Assembly (NCBI GenBank): GCA_937974825.1
Contig: CALJVD010000132.1
Coordinates: forward strand, 1-21,380
DNA: 21,380 nucleotides
Source of the DNA: an uncultured Oceanospirillaceae bacterium
Lineage (GTDB): Bacteria; Pseudomonadota; Gammaproteobacteria; Pseudomonadales; Oceanobacteraceae
Direction: 5' to 3'
Shown here: piece by piece, positions 8,212 through 16,021 of the stretch
Position numbering within the stretch: the stretch's first letter is position 1
Layout of the letters: every line of letters begins with the position of its first letter
Notes under the pieces: model-generated
Databases searched by the model: none
Told to the model about the DNA's origin: nothing
The model's input: the letters and a program-made list of their open reading frames with translations, nothing else
Translations under genes and position numbers: made by a program

Positions 8212-9663
8212 ATGTCAAACATTACTATTGCTGAAATTAGTAAAAACCTAGCTTCTGGCAAGTACAGCAGTGTAGAAATCACTCAAGATTTCTTACAACG
8301 TATTAAACAAAACGATAAAGCCATTAATAGTTTTATCACTGTCACCGAAGAGCAGGCTTTAGCCCAAGCAAAGGCGGCTGACGAACAACGTCAAAATGGT
8401 AACGCTTCTGTATTAACAGGCGTTCCTATTGCGCATAAAGATAACTATTGCACCGATGGTGTTTTAACTTCTTGTGGCTCAAAAATGCTAAGCAACTTTG
8501 TTGCTCCCTATAACGCCACTGTTGTTGAGAAGTTTAACGAAGCCGGCACTGTTAGCCTTGGCAAACTGAACATGGATGAGTTCGCTATGGGATCGTCCAG
8601 CGAAAGCTCATTTTATGGTGCTGTTTCTAACCCTTGGGATTCTAACCGTGTCGCCGGTGGCTCTTCAGGTGGTTCAGCTGCGGCTGTTGCTGCAAACTTG
8701 ATTCCTGGCGCTACTGCATCAGATACGGGCGGCTCTATTCGTCAACCTGCCGCTTTCTGTGGTTTAACCGGTATTAAGCCAACTTACGGCCGTGTTTCAC
8801 GCTGGGGAATTGTTGCCTATGCATCAAGCCTAGACCAGGCTGGGGTTATCACTCACACGGCTGAAGACGCAGCATTAATGCTAAACGTCATGTCAGGTTT
8901 CGATGAAAAAGATTCAACATCTATGCAGTTAGAAGTACCTGACTTTACCGCTGATCTAAACAACGGCTTGGCCGGTCTAACCATTGGCTTACCTAAAGAA
9001 TACTTCAGTGCCGACTTAGACCCTGCCATGCAACAAGCAGTGAGCGATGCTGTTAAAGAGTACGAAAAACTTGGTGCCAAGGTAAAAGAAATTTCTTTGC
9101 CTCACAGCCACCTAGTCATTCCAAGCTACTACTTAATTTCTGCTGCTGAATGTTCTGCCAACATGTCACGTATGGACGGCGTTCGCTTCGGTTACCGCTG
9201 CGACAACCCGACCGATATTCATGACCTTTATGTACGCTCACGCAGTGAAGGCTTAGGCAGTGAAGTTAAGCGTCGCATTATGATTGGTGCTTATGCATTA
9301 TCAGCTGGTTACTACGATGCTTATTATAAAAAAGCACAACAAGCGCGTCGTTTAATTAAAAATGACTTTGTTAATGCCTTTAAAGAAGTTGATATTATTG
9401 CAGGGCCTGTCACCCCGACCACTGCCTTTAATAAAAACGAAAAAAACCATGACCCTGTGGCTATGGCATTAGGCGATGTATTTACTGTCGCACTGAACCT
9501 AGCAGGCTTACCTGGTATGTCTATTAACTGTGGCCAAATCAACAATTTACCGGTTGGTTTGCAGTTGATCGGTAATTACTTTGAAGAAGCACGCTTACTT
9601 AACGCTGCCCATCAGTTTCAACAAGTGACTGATTGGCATTTAAAATCACCAGCTGGTCTTTAA
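8212..9663 (+). CDS. gatA: Asp-tRNA(Asn)/Glu-tRNA(Gln) amidotransferase subunit A (amidase)
   Basis: A 483-aa glutaminase/amidase subunit of GatCAB. It releases ammonia from glutamine (or asparagine), which passes to GatB to amidate mischarged Asp-tRNA(Asn) or Glu-tRNA(Gln). The amidase-signature triad is intact: Lys76 in AHKDNYC, cis-Ser151 in AGGSSGGSAAAVAA, and the nucleophile Ser175 in SDTGGSIRQPA. The 99-residue spacing from Lys to the nucleophile matches characterised GatA. The conserved GIKPTYGRVSRWG follows. Length is usual for the family. The ATG at 8212 lies 11 nt after the gatC stop. The tRNA substrate cannot be told from this subunit alone. Confidence 0.98.
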   Translation: MSNITIAEISKNLASGKYSSVEITQDFLQRIKQNDKAINSFITVTEEQALAQAKAADEQRQNGNASVLTGVPIAHKDNYCTDGVLTSCGSKMLSNFVAPYNATVVEKFNEAGTVSLGKLNMDEFAMGSSSESSFYGAVSNPWDSNRVAGGSSGGSAAAVAANLIPGATASDTGGSIRQPAAFCGLTGIKPTYGRVSRWGIVAYASSLDQAGVITHTAEDAALMLNVMSGFDEKDSTSMQLEVPDFTADLNNGLAGLTIGLPKEYFSADLDPAMQQAVSDAVKEYEKLGAKVKEISLPHSHLVIPSYYLISAAECSANMSRMDGVRFGYRCDNPTDIHDLYVRSRSEGLGSEVKRRIMIGAYALSAGYYDAYYKKAQQARRLIKNDFVNAFKEVDIIAGPVTPTTAFNKNEKNHDPVAMALGDVFTVALNLAGLPGMSINCGQINNLPVGLQLIGNYFEEARLLNAAHQFQQVTDWHLKSPAGL

Positions 9664-9674
9664 GGAGATATTCC

Positions 9675-11135
9675 ATGCAATGGGAAGTTGTTATCGGCCT
9701 AGAAATTCACGTTCAGCTGGCCACTAAAACCAAAATTTTCTCAGGCAGCTCTACTGCTTACGGTGCTGATGCTAACACCCAAGCAGATGTTGTTGACCTA
9801 GGCATGCCCGGTGTCTTGCCCGTCTTTAACAAAGAAGCATTACAAATGGCGGTTAAATTTGGTTTAGCGATTGATGCTGAAATTCATCATAAATCTGTTT
9901 TTGATCGTAAAAACTATTTTTACCCTGACTCGCCTAAAGGGTATCAGACCACTCAGCTCTACTATCCAACAGTAGGCATGGGTCATATTGAAATTGAACT
10001 TGAAGATGGTAGCACTAAGCGTATTAACGTTACTCGTGCCCACCTTGAAGAAGACGCGGGTAAGTCTGTGCACGAAGGCTTTGGTAGTTCTTCTGGTATC
10101 GACCTTAACCGTGCCGGCACACCACTTATTGAAATTGTTTCTGAGCCTGAGCTACGCAGCGCCAAAGAAGCCGCCGCATATTTCCGTAAGATGCACAGCA
10201 TTGTTACCTATTTAGGTATTTGTGATGGCGACCTTTCACAGGGCTCAATGCGTTGTGACTGTAACGTTTCTTTACGTCCAAAAGGACAGGAAGAGTTTGG
10301 CACCCGTGCTGAAATTAAAAACGTTAACTCGTTCCGTAACGTTGAACGAGCTATTGACGCTGAAATTGAGCGCCAAATGGATATTCTTGAAGACGGCGGC
10401 ACCATTGTGCAAGAAACACGCTTGTACGATGCTGATAAAAACGAAACACGCAGCATGCGCTCAAAAGAAGAAGAAAACGACTATCGTTACTTCCCTTGCC
10501 CAGACTTACTGCCGGTTCTTATCGATGAAGACTACATTGAAGCGGTTCGTCAAACACTGCCTGAGTTACCTGACGCTAAACGTCAACGGTATATTTCAGA
10601 ACAAGGCTTATCTGCTATCGATGCAGGTGTACTTTCTGCCAACCGTAGCTTAGCCGACTATTTTGAAACCGTCGCTGAAACTATTAACGACTACAAACTT
10701 GCCGCTAACTGGGTGCAAGGGGATGTATCTGCCGCACTTAATCGTCTTGAGGTAAGCATTGAAGAACTAGCAGTGTCAGCTGAACAGCTAGCCTATATCT
10801 TAAAATTAATTAAAGACAACACCCTCAACAATGGCGGTGCCAAAGAAGTCTTTAATGCTTTATTAGAAGGCAAAGGCGATGACACTGTTGCTTGCATCGA
10901 TACATTGGTTGATCAACTTGGTTTAAAACAAGTGTCTGATACCGGTGCTATTGAAGCCATCGTTGATGAAGTACTAGCCAATAACACCAAGTTAGTGGAA
11001 AGCTACTTAGCAACTCCTGAAGACAAGCGTGCTAAAGCAATTGGTCCATTTATTGGACAAGTTCGTAAGGCCGCTAAAGGGGTTAACCCGCAGGTTGTTA
11101 TGGAAGTTCTGAAGAAGAAACTTTCCGAGCTATAA
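9675..11135 (+). CDS. gatB: Asp-tRNA(Asn)/Glu-tRNA(Gln) amidotransferase subunit B
   Basis: A 486-aa tRNA-binding and amidating subunit of GatCAB. It phosphorylates the acyl group of mischarged tRNA and transfers ammonia to it. The N-terminal catalytic cradle shows EVVIGLEIHVQL (His12), DRKNYFYPDSPKGYQ, RAHLEEDAGK (Glu125/126) and LNRAGTPLIEIVSEPE. The region CDGDLSQGSMRCDCNVSLRP (183-202) is strongly conserved. The helical and YqeY-like tail (about 340-486) ends GVNPQVVMEVLKKKL, as in other GatB proteins. I chose ATG 9675 because AAGGAG lies at the right distance (9662-9667). An in-frame ATG at 9633 would add 14 non-conserved residues and overlap gatA. A terminator follows. Confidence 0.98.
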   Translation: MQWEVVIGLEIHVQLATKTKIFSGSSTAYGADANTQADVVDLGMPGVLPVFNKEALQMAVKFGLAIDAEIHHKSVFDRKNYFYPDSPKGYQTTQLYYPTVGMGHIEIELEDGSTKRINVTRAHLEEDAGKSVHEGFGSSSGIDLNRAGTPLIEIVSEPELRSAKEAAAYFRKMHSIVTYLGICDGDLSQGSMRCDCNVSLRPKGQEEFGTRAEIKNVNSFRNVERAIDAEIERQMDILEDGGTIVQETRLYDADKNETRSMRSKEEENDYRYFPCPDLLPVLIDEDYIEAVRQTLPELPDAKRQRYISEQGLSAIDAGVLSANRSLADYFETVAETINDYKLAANWVQGDVSAALNRLEVSIEELAVSAEQLAYILKLIKDNTLNNGGAKEVFNALLEGKGDDTVACIDTLVDQLGLKQVSDTGAIEAIVDEVLANNTKLVESYLATPEDKRAKAIGPFIGQVRKAAKGVNPQVVMEVLKKKLSEL

Positions 11136-11152
11136 CGGCTTACTCTAAACGT

Positions 11153-11180
11153 AAAAAAGCGGCTTTATAGCCGCTTTTTT
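11153..11180. terminator. Bidirectional rho-independent terminator between gatB and sspB
   Basis: Stem GCGGCT (11159-11164) / AGCCGC (11169-11174) with a 4-nt loop, flanked by six A on the left and six T on the right. It can therefore stop gatCAB from the left and sspBA from the right. The two operons converge here with only 51 nt between stop codons. Confidence 0.9.
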
Positions 11181-11186
11181 TAAGCC

Positions 11187-11594
11187 TTACTTAACAATTT
11201 TTAAGCTAGGCTTGCCACCCTGAGAAGGCTTAGGAGGCTCCGGAGGTGTTGGCGGCTCATCTGGGCTTGGCGCACCAGGCTCAGTACCAAACATCATGCC
11301 TTGTCCGTTTTCTTTTGCGTAGATAGCCAGCACACCCACAGTAGGCACAAAGACTGCCATAGGTACACCACCAAAACGCGCATTAAAAGAAATACCATCA
11401 TCATCCATCAATAAATCTTGGATAGCTGACGGGCTGATATTTAAAACAATCTGCCCATTTTCAACATACTCTTCAGGCACTGAAACATTTGGCATAGTAG
11501 TATCTACCAAAATATAGGGTGTGCACTGATTATCTAAAATCCATTGATGTAACGCCCGTACTAAGTACGGACGACTGGGTGACATTACACTCAT
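11187..11594 (-). CDS. sspB: ClpXP protease specificity-enhancing factor SspB
   Basis: A 135-aa adaptor that binds ssrA-tagged stalled polypeptides and delivers them to the ClpXP protease. The folded domain (about 1-105) shows RPYLVRALHQWILDNQCTPY, NGQIVLNISP, FNARFGGVPM and VLAIYAKENGQGM, all strongly SspB-like. A proline-rich flexible linker (about 107-125) leads to the C-terminal ClpX-binding motif GGKPSLKIVK, which matches the E. coli tail GGRPALRVVK. The protein is about 30 aa shorter than E. coli SspB; the loss is all in the acidic linker. The ATG overlaps the sspA stop as TAATG (1 nt shared), so the two are translationally coupled. Confidence 0.96.
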   Translation of the reverse strand: MSVMSPSRPYLVRALHQWILDNQCTPYILVDTTMPNVSVPEEYVENGQIVLNISPSAIQDLLMDDDGISFNARFGGVPMAVFVPTVGVLAIYAKENGQGMMFGTEPGAPSPDEPPTPPEPPKPSQGGKPSLKIVK

Positions 11595-12223
11595 TACTTT
11601 TCGTGCATCTCACGCTCTGCATCCGACAAGCTTGCTTGGAATGCTTCACGCTCGAATAAACGTTCCATATATTGCAATAACGGTTTGCACTGTTTTTCAG
11701 GCAGCTCAATACCTAAAACAGGTAAACGCCATAAAATTGGAGCTAAGCAGCAATCAACAATAGAGTAGTCTTCACTCATAAAATACGGCAGTTCGGCAAA
11801 AATCGGAGAAGTGCTGATTAAGCTTTCTGTTAACTCTTTACGAGCGGCGTCGGCTTTTTTACCGTCTGTTGTTAAGATTGTCTGAATTAAACCACCCCAG
11901 TCTTTCTCAATACGGTGCATCCATAAACGGCTCTGTGCACGGGTAACAGGATAAACAGGTAGTAGTGGTGGATGAGGGAAGCGTTCATCTAAGTATTCCA
12001 TCATCACGTTTGCTTCATAAAGCACCAAATCACGGTCGACCAAAGTTGGCAAACTGTTATAAGGGTTTAGGCTGGCTAAATCTTCAGGTTTATTATTGGG
12101 ATCAACATTTATAATATCGACCGCAACGCCTTTTTCCGCCAAAACAATACGCACACGATGGCTGTAATGATCAGTACCATCAGAATAGAATGTCATTGAA
12201 GAGCGTTTGGCAACAACAGCCAT
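11594..12223 (-). CDS. sspA: Stringent starvation protein A (GST-fold RNA polymerase-associated protein)
   Basis: A 209-aa protein with a glutathione S-transferase fold: an N-terminal thioredoxin-like half (about 10-85) with HRVRIVLAEKGVAVDI, NPYNSLPTLVDRDLVLYEANVMMEYLDERFPHPPLLP, and a C-terminal helical half with WMHRIEKDW. Family members bind RNA polymerase and alter transcription in stationary phase, stress and virulence; they are not active transferases. The start MAVVAKRSSMTFYS aligns with E. coli MAVAANKRSVMTLFS and has GGTGA at good spacing. It lies upstream of sspB in the usual sspA-sspB pair, 89 nt downstream of petC with a strong hairpin between, so it may be partly co-transcribed with the bc1 genes. 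Confidence 0.96.
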   Translation of the reverse strand: MAVVAKRSSMTFYSDGTDHYSHRVRIVLAEKGVAVDIINVDPNNKPEDLASLNPYNSLPTLVDRDLVLYEANVMMEYLDERFPHPPLLPVYPVTRAQSRLWMHRIEKDWGGLIQTILTTDGKKADAARKELTESLISTSPIFAELPYFMSEDYSIVDCCLAPILWRLPVLGIELPEKQCKPLLQYMERLFEREAFQASLSDAEREMHEK

Positions 12224-12261
12224 AGTTTTATCACCTTTAGTTAAAACCCATTAAACGAATA

Positions 12262-12290
12262 CAGCCTGACCGCTAAAAGCGGGCAGGCTG
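12262..12290. terminator. Strong hairpin between petC and sspA (terminator- or attenuator-like)
   Basis: Two 13-nt arms (12262-12274 and 12278-12290) pair except for one A/G mismatch, around a 3-nt AAA loop. Past the stem on the minus strand the sequence is TATTCGTTTAATG, only weakly T-rich. It may end part of the petABC transcript, protect its 3' end, or set the sspA level. Confidence 0.45.
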
Positions 12291-12312
12291 ATAAGCTAAG
12301 TTAATTTAAAAT

Positions 12313-13068
12313 TTACTTAACATCTTTCCAATATTCTTTGTTCAGTAGGTATACAGGAACAAAGAAGATCGCTAAGAATAATAGCACCCACCAACCTAAA
12401 CGTTGACGTTCTAGTGCTATTGGCTCAGCCACGTAGACTAAGAAGTTTACCAGATCAGAGACAAGATTGTCGTACTCTTCAGGAGATAGCTTACCTTCTT
12501 CTACTAAGTACAGAACGTCATCACGCTCTTCAGTAACTTCCTGACCGGTTAACGTATCATAACCTACTTTAACTTGTGCCTTACCTTTTGCCTGCAGACC
12601 TTGAAGCTCTGCAAGTACGTGTGGCATGCCAACGTCTTTAAAGACTTCGTTATTCACACCGTAAGGACGAGTTTCGTCTGCATAGAAGCTACGTAAATAA
12701 GTGTACAACCAGTCTGGGCGACGAACGCGAGCCACCAGAGTTAAATCGGGTGGCGCAGCACCAAACCATTTGGTTGAATCTTCTTTACGCATGGCGTTGG
12801 TCATTAGGTCACCGAACTTTTTATCAGCGAACACTAAGTTTTCCATCATCAAGTCTTCTGGGATATTTAAGTCTTTAGCAACACGGTTATAACGCGCGTA
12901 CTCTAAAGAGTGACAACCCATACAGTAGTTCATGTAAGTTTTAGCACCGCGCTGCAAAGACGCTTCGTCACGCAGGTCAGTCATATGCTTATCAAGCTTA
13001 ACACCACCACCGGCAGCTAATGCCATCATCGGAATTAAACCGGTAATTAAAACTAATAACTTTTTCAT
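12313..13068 (-). CDS. petC: Cytochrome c1, ubiquinol-cytochrome c reductase
   Basis: A 251-aa heme c subunit of the cytochrome bc1 complex. It accepts electrons from the Rieske centre and passes them to periplasmic cytochrome c. An N-terminal signal peptide (MKKLLVLITGLIPMMALAAG) exports it. The heme-binding motif is CMGCH at residues 49-53, and the axial methionine is probably M148 in DVGMPHVL. PPDLTLVARVR is conserved. A C-terminal membrane anchor (about 225-243) precedes a basic tail. It is a separate cytochrome c1 gene, not a cytochrome b-c1 fusion. It starts 1 nt after the petB stop triplet and is the last gene of petABC. Confidence 0.96.
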   Translation of the reverse strand: MKKLLVLITGLIPMMALAAGGGVKLDKHMTDLRDEASLQRGAKTYMNYCMGCHSLEYARYNRVAKDLNIPEDLMMENLVFADKKFGDLMTNAMRKEDSTKWFGAAPPDLTLVARVRRPDWLYTYLRSFYADETRPYGVNNEVFKDVGMPHVLAELQGLQAKGKAQVKVGYDTLTGQEVTEERDDVLYLVEEGKLSPEEYDNLVSDLVNFLVYVAEPIALERQRLGWWVLLFLAIFFVPVYLLNKEYWKDVK

Positions 13069-13069
13069 C

Positions 13070-14302
13070 TTAGTGGCCTCCCGTTACACGCTCTGGAACT
13101 GGTTTAGTTTTTTCCATTCGAGTGTAGAACGGCATGGTCAAGAAGAAACCAAAGTAAACTACTGAGCCAATACGAGCTAATAAGGTGTTAACAGCTGTTG
13201 CAGGCTGTGTACCTAACCAAGTTAACAATACAAAGGCTACTGCAAATACTAGGATAAATACTTTGCTGATCCAGCCTTTATAGCGCCAGCTCTTAACTGG
13301 GCTGCGGTCTAACCATGGTAGTACGAATAACACTGCAATAGCACCGCCCATTGCCACTACACCTAATAGTTTATCAGGTACAGCACGTAGGATTGCGTAG
13401 AACGCACCGAAGTACCATACAGGTGCAATGTGATCAGGCGTTTTCAAACCATTTGCAGGTTCAAAGTTTGGATACTCAAGCATAAAACCACCGCCTTCTG
13501 GGAAGAAGAACAGTACTGCACTGAATACCATTAAGAATACAACGATACCAACCATGTCATGCACAGTGTAGAAAGGATGGAAAGGAACACCGTCTACTGG
13601 CTTACCGTTTTCATCTAGGTTTTTCTTGATGTCTACGCCATCAGGGTTGTTTGAACCTACTTCGTGTAATGCTAACAAGTGCAATACAACAAGCATTACA
13701 ATTACTAGTGGTACAGCAATAACGTGCAGAGCAAAGAAACGGTTTAATGTGGCACCTGAAATCAAGAAGTCACCACGGATCCATTCTGTTAAGGCATCAC
13801 CTAGACCAAATGGAATAACCGAGAATAGAGAAATAATTACCTGCGCACCCCAGTAAGACATTTGTCCCCATGGTAGTACATAACCCATAAAGGCTTCCGC
13901 CATTAGAGCAAGGTAAATACCCATACCAAATAGCCAAATTAATTCACGTGGCTTCTGGTATGACCCGTATAGAATCGCACGGAACATGTGCAAGTAAATT
14001 GCTAAGAAGAAGAATGTTGCACCCGTAGAGTGTAAATAACGCAGCAACCAGCCCCACTCAACATCACGCATGATGTATTCAACAGAGGCAAACGCGCCTT
14101 CTGCTGAAGGAACGTAGTTCATTGTCAACCAAATACCAGTAAGGATTTGGTTCACCAGCATCAGCATCGATAGTACGCCGAAGAAGTACCAAAAGTTAAA
14201 GTTTTTGGGAGCATAGTACTTTGACATATGCTTTTCATAGGTCTGGGTAACCGGTAAGCGGTCATCAATCCAGCCCATTAGTGCAGTAAGTTTATTACTC
14301 AT
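13070..14302 (-). CDS. petB: Cytochrome b of the bc1 complex
   Basis: A 410-aa integral membrane subunit that carries both b hemes and the quinol oxidation and quinone reduction sites. Heme ligands are H91 and H105 (LLRYLHSTGATFFFLAIYLH) on one helix and H193 and H208 (FALHVIAVP...VVLH) on the other. The Qo-site motif is PVWY (294-297), where mitochondria and Rhodobacter have PEWY. The extended C-terminal hydrophobic part (about 320-400) gives the usual bacterial single-chain length. The ATG overlaps the petA stop as TAATG. It works with PetA and PetC to build the proton gradient and to feed periplasmic oxidases or reductases. Confidence 0.97.
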   Translation of the reverse strand: MSNKLTALMGWIDDRLPVTQTYEKHMSKYYAPKNFNFWYFFGVLSMLMLVNQILTGIWLTMNYVPSAEGAFASVEYIMRDVEWGWLLRYLHSTGATFFFLAIYLHMFRAILYGSYQKPRELIWLFGMGIYLALMAEAFMGYVLPWGQMSYWGAQVIISLFSVIPFGLGDALTEWIRGDFLISGATLNRFFALHVIAVPLVIVMLVVLHLLALHEVGSNNPDGVDIKKNLDENGKPVDGVPFHPFYTVHDMVGIVVFLMVFSAVLFFFPEGGGFMLEYPNFEPANGLKTPDHIAPVWYFGAFYAILRAVPDKLLGVVAMGGAIAVLFVLPWLDRSPVKSWRYKGWISKVFILVFAVAFVLLTWLGTQPATAVNTLLARIGSVVYFGFFLTMPFYTRMEKTKPVPERVTGGH

Positions 14303-14898
14303 TAAGCGTTCTCCTCATCTACGCCTATGATGACAACATTGTCGCTTTCATAGGAATAAGGTGGAATCACCAAGTTATCCGCAGCAGGCGAACCGTTGTA
14401 TACACGACCTGACAAGTCAAACCTAGAACCGTGACATGGGCAGTAGTAACCACCTTTCCAATCGTTGTCGAACGTTTCTGGTTTTACTTCAGGGAAGTAA
14501 GTTGGCGCACACCCTAAGTGTGTGCATACGCCTAAGATAACTGATAGCTCAGGATCACGAGAACGGTACAAGTTATCAGCATAAGCAGGCTGCTGTTCTT
14601 TATTGCCATTGTCAGGATCTTTAAGCTTAGGATTTAGGCTCTCTAGCAATCCTAATGTTTCTTCTGTGCGTCTAGTGACGTAAACAGGCTTACCGCGCCA
14701 TTCAACCACTATCATTGCGCCTGACTCTAGCTTGCTAACATCCACCTTCGCCGGAGCACCAGCCGCTTTTGCGCGTTCACTGGGGTTCCAAGATTTCACG
14801 AAGGGAACAGCAACAAAGCCAGCACCGACAGCACCGAGGGCAGTCGTTGTGCCCACGAGCAGAGTGCGTCGACTCTTATTAACGCCGTCTTGACTCAT
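14302..14898 (-). CDS. petA: Rieske iron-sulfur subunit of the bc1 complex
   Basis: A 198-aa [2Fe-2S] subunit of ubiquinol-cytochrome c reductase. A twin-arginine-like N-terminus (KSRRTLLVG, R10-R11) leads into the single membrane anchor (about 13-35), followed by an AAGAPAKVDVSKLE hinge. The cluster is bound by C125 and H127 in CTHLGC and by C153 and H156 in CPCHGS; C130 and C155 form the usual disulfide. The GSPAADNL segment after box 2 is typical. I chose ATG 14898 because MSQDGVNKSRR fits the family start and GGGAG sits about 9 nt upstream. ATG 14904 would add MV but lies too close to that site. It is the first gene of petABC. Confidence 0.96.
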   Translation of the reverse strand: MSQDGVNKSRRTLLVGTTTALGAVGAGFVAVPFVKSWNPSERAKAAGAPAKVDVSKLESGAMIVVEWRGKPVYVTRRTEETLGLLESLNPKLKDPDNGNKEQQPAYADNLYRSRDPELSVILGVCTHLGCAPTYFPEVKPETFDNDWKGGYYCPCHGSRFDLSGRVYNGSPAADNLVIPPYSYESDNVVIIGVDEENA

Positions 14899-14972
14899 TA
14901 CCATACTCTCCCATCAAATAAACTTTCAGTACTTGATTTTGCATTCTGTGTGTTTTTTATACAAAAAAAAGC

Positions 14973-15000
14973 ATTACAATCACAGCGGCGTAATAGTAAA
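14973..15000 (-). promoter_or_regulatory. Candidate sigma70 promoter of petABC
   Basis: Minus strand: -35-like TTTACT (14995-15000), a 16-nt spacer, and -10 TGTAAT (14973-14978, 5 of 6). The predicted start is near 14966, a leader of about 68 nt. A second -10-like TATAAA lies at 14956-14961. The rpsI terminator just upstream makes a separate petABC promoter necessary, but this particular site is uncertain. Confidence 0.3.
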
Positions 15001-15053
15001 GAATTTACACGCCTGAAACAACCTGTAATACCCAGAAGGGATTAGGTTTTACC

Positions 15054-15094
15054 CATAAAAAAAGCGCCTATTGACTTAAGACAACAGGCGCTTT
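15054..15094 (-). terminator. Rho-independent terminator of rplM-rpsI
   Basis: Stem AAAGCGCCT (15061-15069) / AGGCGCTTT (15086-15094), extended after one mismatch by TTG/CAA, with an 8-nt inner loop. On the minus strand it is followed by a run of seven T. It lies 23 nt past the rpsI stop. Confidence 0.9.
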
Positions 15095-15117
15095 CATTCT
15101 TCCACTCTCGGAACGTA

Positions 15118-15510
15118 TTAACGTTTAGAGAATTGTGGCTTCTTACGAGCTTTACGTAGACCAACTTTCTTACGTTCAACAGCACGAGCGTCACGTGTAA
15201 CGTAACCAGCTTCACGCAAAGGTGAACGTAGAGTTTCATCGTACTGCATTAAAGCACGAGTAATACCGTGGCGGATAGCACCGGCTTGACCGTTGTCACC
15301 ACCACCACTTACGTTTACGAAAACATCGAACTTGTCTAAGTTTTCAGTAAGCACTAAAGGCTGACGTACCACCATGCGGTTAGTATCACGACCAAAGTAT
15401 GTTTCTAGGTCACGATTGTTTACAACAATCGAACCAGTACCTGGACGTAAGAATACGCGAGCTGTAGAGGTCTTACGGCGACCAGTACCATAATATTGAG
15501 TAACTGCCAT
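15118..15510 (-). CDS. rpsI: 30S ribosomal protein S9
   Basis: A 130-aa small-subunit protein whose C-terminal tail reaches the ribosomal P site and contacts the tRNA anticodon stem-loop. The start AVTQYYGTGRRKTSTARVFL and the basic tail KKVGLRKARKKPQFSKR are diagnostic. ATG 15510 gives the canonical MAVTQYYGTGRRK start and length; a longer in-frame start at 15567 would overlap rplM and add 19 non-conserved residues. It follows rplM after 4 nt in the universal rplM-rpsI pair and is closed by a terminator. Confidence 0.98.
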   Translation of the reverse strand: MAVTQYYGTGRRKTSTARVFLRPGTGSIVVNNRDLETYFGRDTNRMVVRQPLVLTENLDKFDVFVNVSGGGDNGQAGAIRHGITRALMQYDETLRSPLREAGYVTRDARAVERKKVGLRKARKKPQFSKR

Positions 15511-15514
15511 AATC

Positions 15515-15946
15515 TTATCCCAGCTTAAGTTCTTGTGGCTGCTGTGCTGCATGTGGATGCTCTGCACCAGCGTACACTTTCATTTTCTTGTACATAGCAC
15601 GACCTAATGGATTCTTAGGTAACATGCCTTTTACAGCCAATTCAATTACTTGTTCTGGCTTGTAATCTAATAGCTTCTCGAAAGACATAGACTTAAGGCC
15701 ACCTGGGTATCCAGTGTGACGATAGTACATCTTGTCAGTTGCTTTTTTTCCAGTCACTTGGACTTTGTCGGCATTGATTACTACGATGTAATCGCCGGTA
15801 TCAACGTGAGGGGTATATTCTGGCTTGTGCTTGCCTTTTAGGCGGAGAGCAACCTCAGTGGCCAGGCGACCCAGAGTCTGATCTGCTGCATCAACAACAA
15901 ACCACTCACGCTTTACTGTTTCGGGTTTCGCGCTGTAAGTTTTCAT
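15515..15946 (-). CDS. rplM: 50S ribosomal protein L13
   Basis: A 143-aa early-assembly large-subunit protein that binds 23S rRNA. The start MKTYSAKPETVKREWFVVDA aligns with E. coli L13, and YTPHVDTGDYIVVINADKV, YYRHTGYPGGLK and GMLPKNPLGRAMYKKMKVYAG are typical. The ATG at 15946 has GGCGAG upstream; a TTG one codon earlier would add one residue and is less likely. It is first in the rplM-rpsI operon, under a strong promoter about 45 nt upstream. Confidence 0.98.
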   Translation of the reverse strand: MKTYSAKPETVKREWFVVDAADQTLGRLATEVALRLKGKHKPEYTPHVDTGDYIVVINADKVQVTGKKATDKMYYRHTGYPGGLKSMSFEKLLDYKPEQVIELAVKGMLPKNPLGRAMYKKMKVYAGAEHPHAAQQPQELKLG

Positions 15947-15992
15947 CAAAATTCTCGCCTATCTACGGGCAGTGATTTATAAAGAGGGCGGC

Positions 15993-16021
15993 ATTGTATA
16001 AGAGCAAATCAACTATGGCAA
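15993..16021 (-). promoter_or_regulatory. sigma70 promoter of rplM-rpsI
   Basis: Minus strand: -35 TTGCCA (16016-16021), a 17-nt spacer, and -10 TACAAT (15993-15998, 5 of 6). The predicted start is near 15986, a leader of about 40 nt. Hexamers and spacing fit a strong housekeeping promoter. Confidence 0.7.

Noticed and set aside
8037..8282. 81-codon minus-strand frame across gatC-gatA
   Set aside because: Antisense shadow of two conserved genes, with no homology or start signal.
10222..10653. 143-codon open frame on the plus strand, frame-shifted inside gatB
   Set aside because: It lies wholly within the well-conserved gatB gene, is Lys/Leu/Ser-rich low-quality sequence with no domain, and has no ribosome site.
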